This document shows positions 45,001 to 51,000 of a stretch of 64,000 nucleotides of DNA, in pieces (position 1 is the first letter of the stretch; each line of letters opens with the position of its first letter). The position numbers and the translations under genes are program-made. The stretch covers positions 20,234,106-20,298,105 of the forward strand of contig CM017563.1 of the NCBI GenBank assembly GCA_007844125.1, written 5' to 3'. The DNA comes from Sinonovacula constricta. Its lineage: Eukaryota > Mollusca > Bivalvia > Cardiida > Solecurtidae. The notes below the pieces were generated by a model. That model saw only the letters and a program-made list of their open reading frames with translations. It was not told where the DNA came from and made no database searches.

Positions 45001-48000
45001 TAGTTTTCTTGATTTAAAAATAGCTAACTGTGCAGCATGGCTCAGTTAGGAAATACATGTTTGTAATGATGATTTTGGTGTTATGGTTCACTTTTCTGAC
45101 AGGTGTAGGACATAAATAAACAGCATTTTACGAGATCTGTTTGTATAACAATGGTTTACTAAGAGGTATGATGAAAATATTTTTGGTCCAAACTGTCAGA
45201 TACCACCTTTAAGAACTGAATGTAGTAAAGTTCAAGATTTTGTGAGCAACTGATAGGCATTCTTTGTTGTTTGCTTACCTTTAAAGGGGGGAATAAGTAC
45301 TTGCTAGAGATCAATCAGCAAATAGGGTGCTGACTTAGCTGAATCTACACAATTTGCTTTTTGCCCGGTAAAAATAAATGTTTTATGTCATAAAGTCGAT
45401 ACAATACAGAAAATGAATTCTCAGAACTTAGTGAGCTCCCTGCTGGGAGCTGCCTGTTCTTGATTGAACCTGTTTGGTTCTGGGTCTCTAGCAATATATT
45501 CAGGTGCCTTTTCATGGAAATGTAAGAAGGTAAGTAGAAATTAGTTTAGGTTATAAAGTTATGTGGCAAGCTAAGAGATATGTTTATGTTAACTGGGTTT
45601 ATTGTCCCACCAACAGTATTTTAGTTATATGGAGACGGTGTCCACTTAAAATATAGTGCTGCCTTCACTGCGTATAGCATGCTGTGAACACCATGCATGA
45701 TGCCACCCCCAGTCACATTATCCTGACACTGGGTCAACCAGTTGTGGAACTGCCCTTATATTTGGTTGAGCATAAGCAAGGGAGCTATACCACTACCATT
45801 TTTAACCACTTTGGAATGTCGCGGCCCTGGATCAAACCAGGGCCTCCCATACCTGGAGCCGACGGTCTACTGATTGCACTACAAGGCCCAGTCTAAGGTT
45901 ATATTCTTATATGGTAATGAGGTTACCTCCAGTCCTCTGACTTCTATTAAAATCCACTTAAGATGTTGTATGACCATAAACAGTCCTTCAGACTTTTTCT
46001 GAAATGGTACCCTGAATTCTAAAGAGCAAAGAGATGTATCAAAGTTTAACAAAAATATTTTGTTTTTTATAAAATTGAAATTTTTATTAAAACTGAAGAC
46101 ACAATTGAAAGATTTTCTTTTTAGTTCTGTGAATAGCAAAGTACAGTAAAACTTTGCTAGAGGACCAACTCACTAAATGAGACACCCTGCTAAAAGGGAT
46201 ACTTTTCTTCAAAACAGTTTTTTTCTCATATATATTTCATTGAGCTCTACCCCAGGAAAGAGGACCACCTTGCTACCGGGGATATGGGATGCTTATTACA
46301 GAATCAAGCATCAGAAATCACATATTTTTTAATCTCCAAAACTAGAGACACCACTGTAATAATAACAGTACAAAAAGTACATTACCTCTTGCAGGTCCTT
46401 GCATCTTTGTACGAAGGCATCAACCTGAGCGAAGATGCTACTCTTGTCAAGGACCCAGCCTACTGATGAGAACTTGTGGTGGATCTTGGCAGTCTGTATG
46501 GATAGAACACAAATGTTATGCAATGCCATGTAAAATGTTACATGTTTTTCAGATCACAGTAACCTCTGCCAACAGAAAGGAAAGTCATCAATAGGCTTTA
46601 CAAGTGAAGAGTTCAGCTATATTATAATATTTCGATGAAGTTGTTTTTTAAATTGGTATACCATAATGGTTTTATTATTAAGCCTAAGGAATGCTTACAT
46701 TTTAAAAATAATTTTGTTTTTATTTTCTTAGATTTTAATGATAAAGGACATTTTCATATTGATATAAATATTGATATCAACAAGAAAAGTTTTCGCAATG
46801 GTAACATGCTTTTCAAGTTGGCACTGATTACTGTACAGTGAAACTGGTCATGTCGGTGATATCCAGCTAATTATTATTATTGGAGGAAGACCCCACATGA
46901 AAATTTTTGGCCTGACCAGGACTTGAACCTGTGACTGCTGGACTGAGAAGTTACAAGTCAGCAACTCTAACGGCTCAGCCACAGGTGCCTGCTAACTAAA
47001 GCTCTTTATTAATACTACATATGTGATAAGATTCTTGCAAGCTTTTGGATGAAAGTTTGCCAGACAACAGTAGATTGCATGACCCACCTTGTTGTAGATT
47101 TCTTTCCAGGCCTCACAACACTCGATGCACTCATTGAGAGACTTGAGGCCGCTCTGCACGTAGCCATCAAAGATTTTATCCAGGTTAATCTCCTGGCAGC
47201 ATCGTCGGATGATCTCGTTACTCAACTGTAGAGAAAGTGAAGGTTAGTAAACAGATGAACAAATTTTACAGTATTCTAAGACATTAAGTTGAAAGGATAA
47301 TATCGAAGAGGATTTTGTTTTTGAAATTATCATCAATTTGTACTATCAAATAATTTTGGGATTGTTCTTTAAAAAATTAATAAAAGAAAATATTAATAAA
47401 AAATTTATGAAACAATTTAATATTTAATTAATTAAAACAATATTTAAATAAAATACAAGTTCGGCTTTTCAATAAGTTTTAGAATACATTTATATACATA
47501 TTGTCAAATGAGGCATAGAATGTCATGTTAAGTTAAAAATTGTCATATAAACTATGGCAAAGTCAATAAATATCTTTTGATTCAATACTTTATTCATTAA
47601 GCAAATGACACTAAGGATTGAATAGTGTATTGGTTAAAAGCCACCAATACTTCATTAGACTCTTGTAACTGCTATTCTTCAATAACACCAGTTCAAGTCT
47701 AGAGGTGAGCATGCATGGCCCAGATGTTGACCTCGAACCCAAGGGTTTCTGGTTTTAGGCCCGTATTCACCAAATATTCTTAAGTAAGAATTGCTCAAGT
47801 CATGGACTTTAGTCCATAATATCTTCATTATGTATTTAGCTACATATCTGTATTTTTGCATGATTCTTTAACTTTGCTACTTTGAGCTTAAAATCACATT
47901 GTAATTTGATGAATAAGCTTATTTTTGTTGGTATGAAAATTGTGACCTGGGCTTGAGTCATGACTTAGGATTAAGAATGGTTGGTGAATACGGACTTAAA

Positions 48001-51000
48001 CCTCATACCAACAACTAGATTTGAGTACATTAACTTCTTAACATCCAAGGAAATTACTACTTGAGTACCGATCCTATCCAGGAAGTTGAAGTGAAGAGTG
48101 ATTTGTAAAAGATTAAAGAAAATATAAGACTATGAACAGAGAGGCTTTACCTAAAATGAGTCTAAAGGTGAACAGCTACTCTGGCAAACCTACCTTCTTT
48201 AGGATACCCGTGAGTCTCTCTCGTGTCTTGTAGAACTCAGAGTTGACCCAGATCATACGGATCAGGTTAAGGATCTTGGGGATCATGCCAGGTATCTGTG
48301 CAGGCCGTCCCTCTGCCAGCTCATAACATGGGTCCTGCAGCACCATCAGGAACTTGAGGTTGCTCTCGGCCTGGCGAGAACCCTCCTGTAGGCGTGGAAA
48401 ATAAAGGATATGTATCAAGGCTGTATAAGATCATCAAATGCATAGAGTAAATTTCTCAGGTGGGAGAACAGCAAGATATTAACAAAAGTGTACTCAAAGT
48501 ATAGTCTTAATTTTGAAGCCATTAGAAGACAATCTAAACATGAATAGTCATGTCTTTTTAATGTGAATAGTGACAATCTAAACATGAATAGTCATGTAGT
48601 TTAAATGTGAATAGGTTAAGTCTGAGACATAAATTAGAACTGTCCTTCCTACTAAAGATTTATTGTTTATTATGTGAATGTACATAAATTTGCTCTTTTC
48701 TAAATAATTGAAGTGGTGCCAAGCCAGCAGAATTAGAATTAAACTTCATCTTGGATAACTTATATAATTAGCTACTTGAACAGGTCATGCATCCTTAACT
48801 TTTTTAACAAGGTAGCCTGAGGAACTATCTCATTCTCTAACCAAATAGTCCTCCAAATTATTTTTTTAATGTTGTATTTGTGAAAAAAAAATTGCATGTA
48901 CACATAAATTTAAGTAGAAATATTAATTCAAGTACCCTGGTACTCATTGATATTTAAATGTGTGTTTAATGATAGTATGACAGACACTGGAATGGTATAA
49001 ATACTAAATAAAACATGACTAAAGGGCTAGGGCTAGTGATAAGGGTTTTATTCTGGTATAAAAAGTAAGGAAGAAGACTTTCAACATTGAACTCTACTTT
49101 GAATCTGTTTTTAAAAAAAATTAAAAATGATTAAATAAAAAAAGAAAGAAAAATATTTTTGATTTATAGATCATAATTAAATACAAAGACAACAGAAAAA
49201 GAACAACACAGTTTATACTTTAGAAATAACATTTTTTTTTACCTTGATTTGACTGGAGAGTTTCCGGAAAGGCACCACATAGGATGACTTGGCCAATTCA
49301 AGGACCTGCTCGATCTTCTTGACGCCCGGTTTGTCGAGCTGTGTGCTGATGCCCGACAGATCTTGACATCGGTTCTTCCAGAACTCAATCTCTTCCAGTG
49401 GCCCAGATGTCTCGGCCATCTCAAATGCATCTTGGGTGTTGAGGACCTCTTTTATTTGTCGGGCCCAGTGAATCATGGCAGCTGGGGAGAGATGGGGAGA
49501 ATTTATTGTGTGGAATTAAGCAGATGCTGTATTACAGATTAAAGCCATGATAGTTGTTAAACTCATAATTATGCTGTGTCGTGTTACAATAAACTATATA
49601 TGATAAACGTTACAAGCACAATGACATATAATTTCTAGATTATGCGTGTCCAAGTTTTTCAAGGTGAAAACATGTCAGATTGACATTACAAACAAAACTG
49701 AGGAAAACAAAAGATGTTTTATTGGCCAGTAAAGCCCAAGGCTTAGTGAGTTGAAAATGGAAAAGACTTGGGTTTTTGGTTAAGAGTCATAATTTGTAAA
49801 GAAAAAAGAAAAAAAAAGAAGACAATCTATGACTTCACAGTTGAAATTTAACTTACTCCAAAGTTATGGGAGGGTAGTGGGATGGAGTGAGCAGATACAG
49901 ACTCAGAATGAAGAGGTATCAGGAAATGGGTCGAGATTTTTGCTGACCAATCGCAGTGCAGTAAGCACATGTGCATTAAGTATCACAGCCTGTCTTAATG
50001 ACCTCACAACCATGACATCCTTGTGTATAAATCAGTGTTCTAGCTCCCTTATTGAAGTGCTGTACAACTTTTATACAGCCAATGATGTTGTTTTTTTGTT
50101 GTTTTTTTTAAATACATTGCAGCGACCAATTATGATCATTATAGCAACGTCCAGCTTTTTGGTGGAGGAAGACCTCAGATACATGTCTGGGTAGAACCAC
50201 CGGTGCACAGCAAGTCAGCTGGAAGACCTTCCCACATTAAGTTCTTCACCCCAAACGGGACTCTTACCCACATGTTGAGAGGCTAAGCAGTCAGAGGAGT
50301 TACAAATCAGCGACTCTACAGGGGCCCAGCCAATGTTGTACTTACTCTCTAGCCTCTGTACCAGCTCCTTGTTCTTGGCAGCTTCCTCGGATGGTATCCT
50401 GGTTCCTTCACTGGGGATGTACAGTACTGTCTTACCCTCCAGCTTCCAGCGTGTGTCTGTCAGCGTGGCCAGAAACTTGTGCAGCTGGGCCGAGAAGTCA
50501 TTTTTGATGCCTGACACATGGGTTAAAGATTAATAAAACCTATGTTTTCTCTACCAAAAAATTTGGACAAACTTCTCCTTATGTGGATTTCATTAATGGG
50601 TTTACAAATGGGTTAAGTATTTTTTTCTCCCGATTACATTTAATTTTAATTATCATGATAATAAAGATCATTACAAGTAGACTATTCTTTAGAAAACTTA
50701 ATGATTTTGGCGGAATAATTAAGCCTACAGTACTATTATTCCTTATGTTAAGTTAAGCTGATGCATAACTATGAATATCCCAAATAACTTTTTTCTATTT
50801 TTGCGGTGTAAGAAACTTGATAGACACACCTTATTTAAATGATACATAGAGAGCCATTGAGTTCATGTTTCATAATGAACAATTTATCTTTTACCTACTT
50901 TTAGGAAGCAAATTCCTATCGGAAAATTTGCCTGTTTTTTTTAAATTATCAGGTTTCTTTAATCATTTTTCACAATTTGAAAAATGCAATTGGGAGAAAG

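Larger units (their letters stand above)
47226..49242. other. Introns 5 and 6 around exon 6
   Basis: Apart from exon 6 and the M1 element at 47.76-48.0 kb, this is AT-rich with no recognised repeat. A short direct repeat (GACAATCTAAACATGAATAG) occurs at about 48,530 and 48,572. Confidence 0.45.

Noticed and set aside
45927..46018. 92-nt exon ending at TTTAG/AATTC
   Set aside because: Length would break the reading frame between exons 8 and 9, both phase 0; only the 72-nt version keeps frame and is listed as a low-interest finding.
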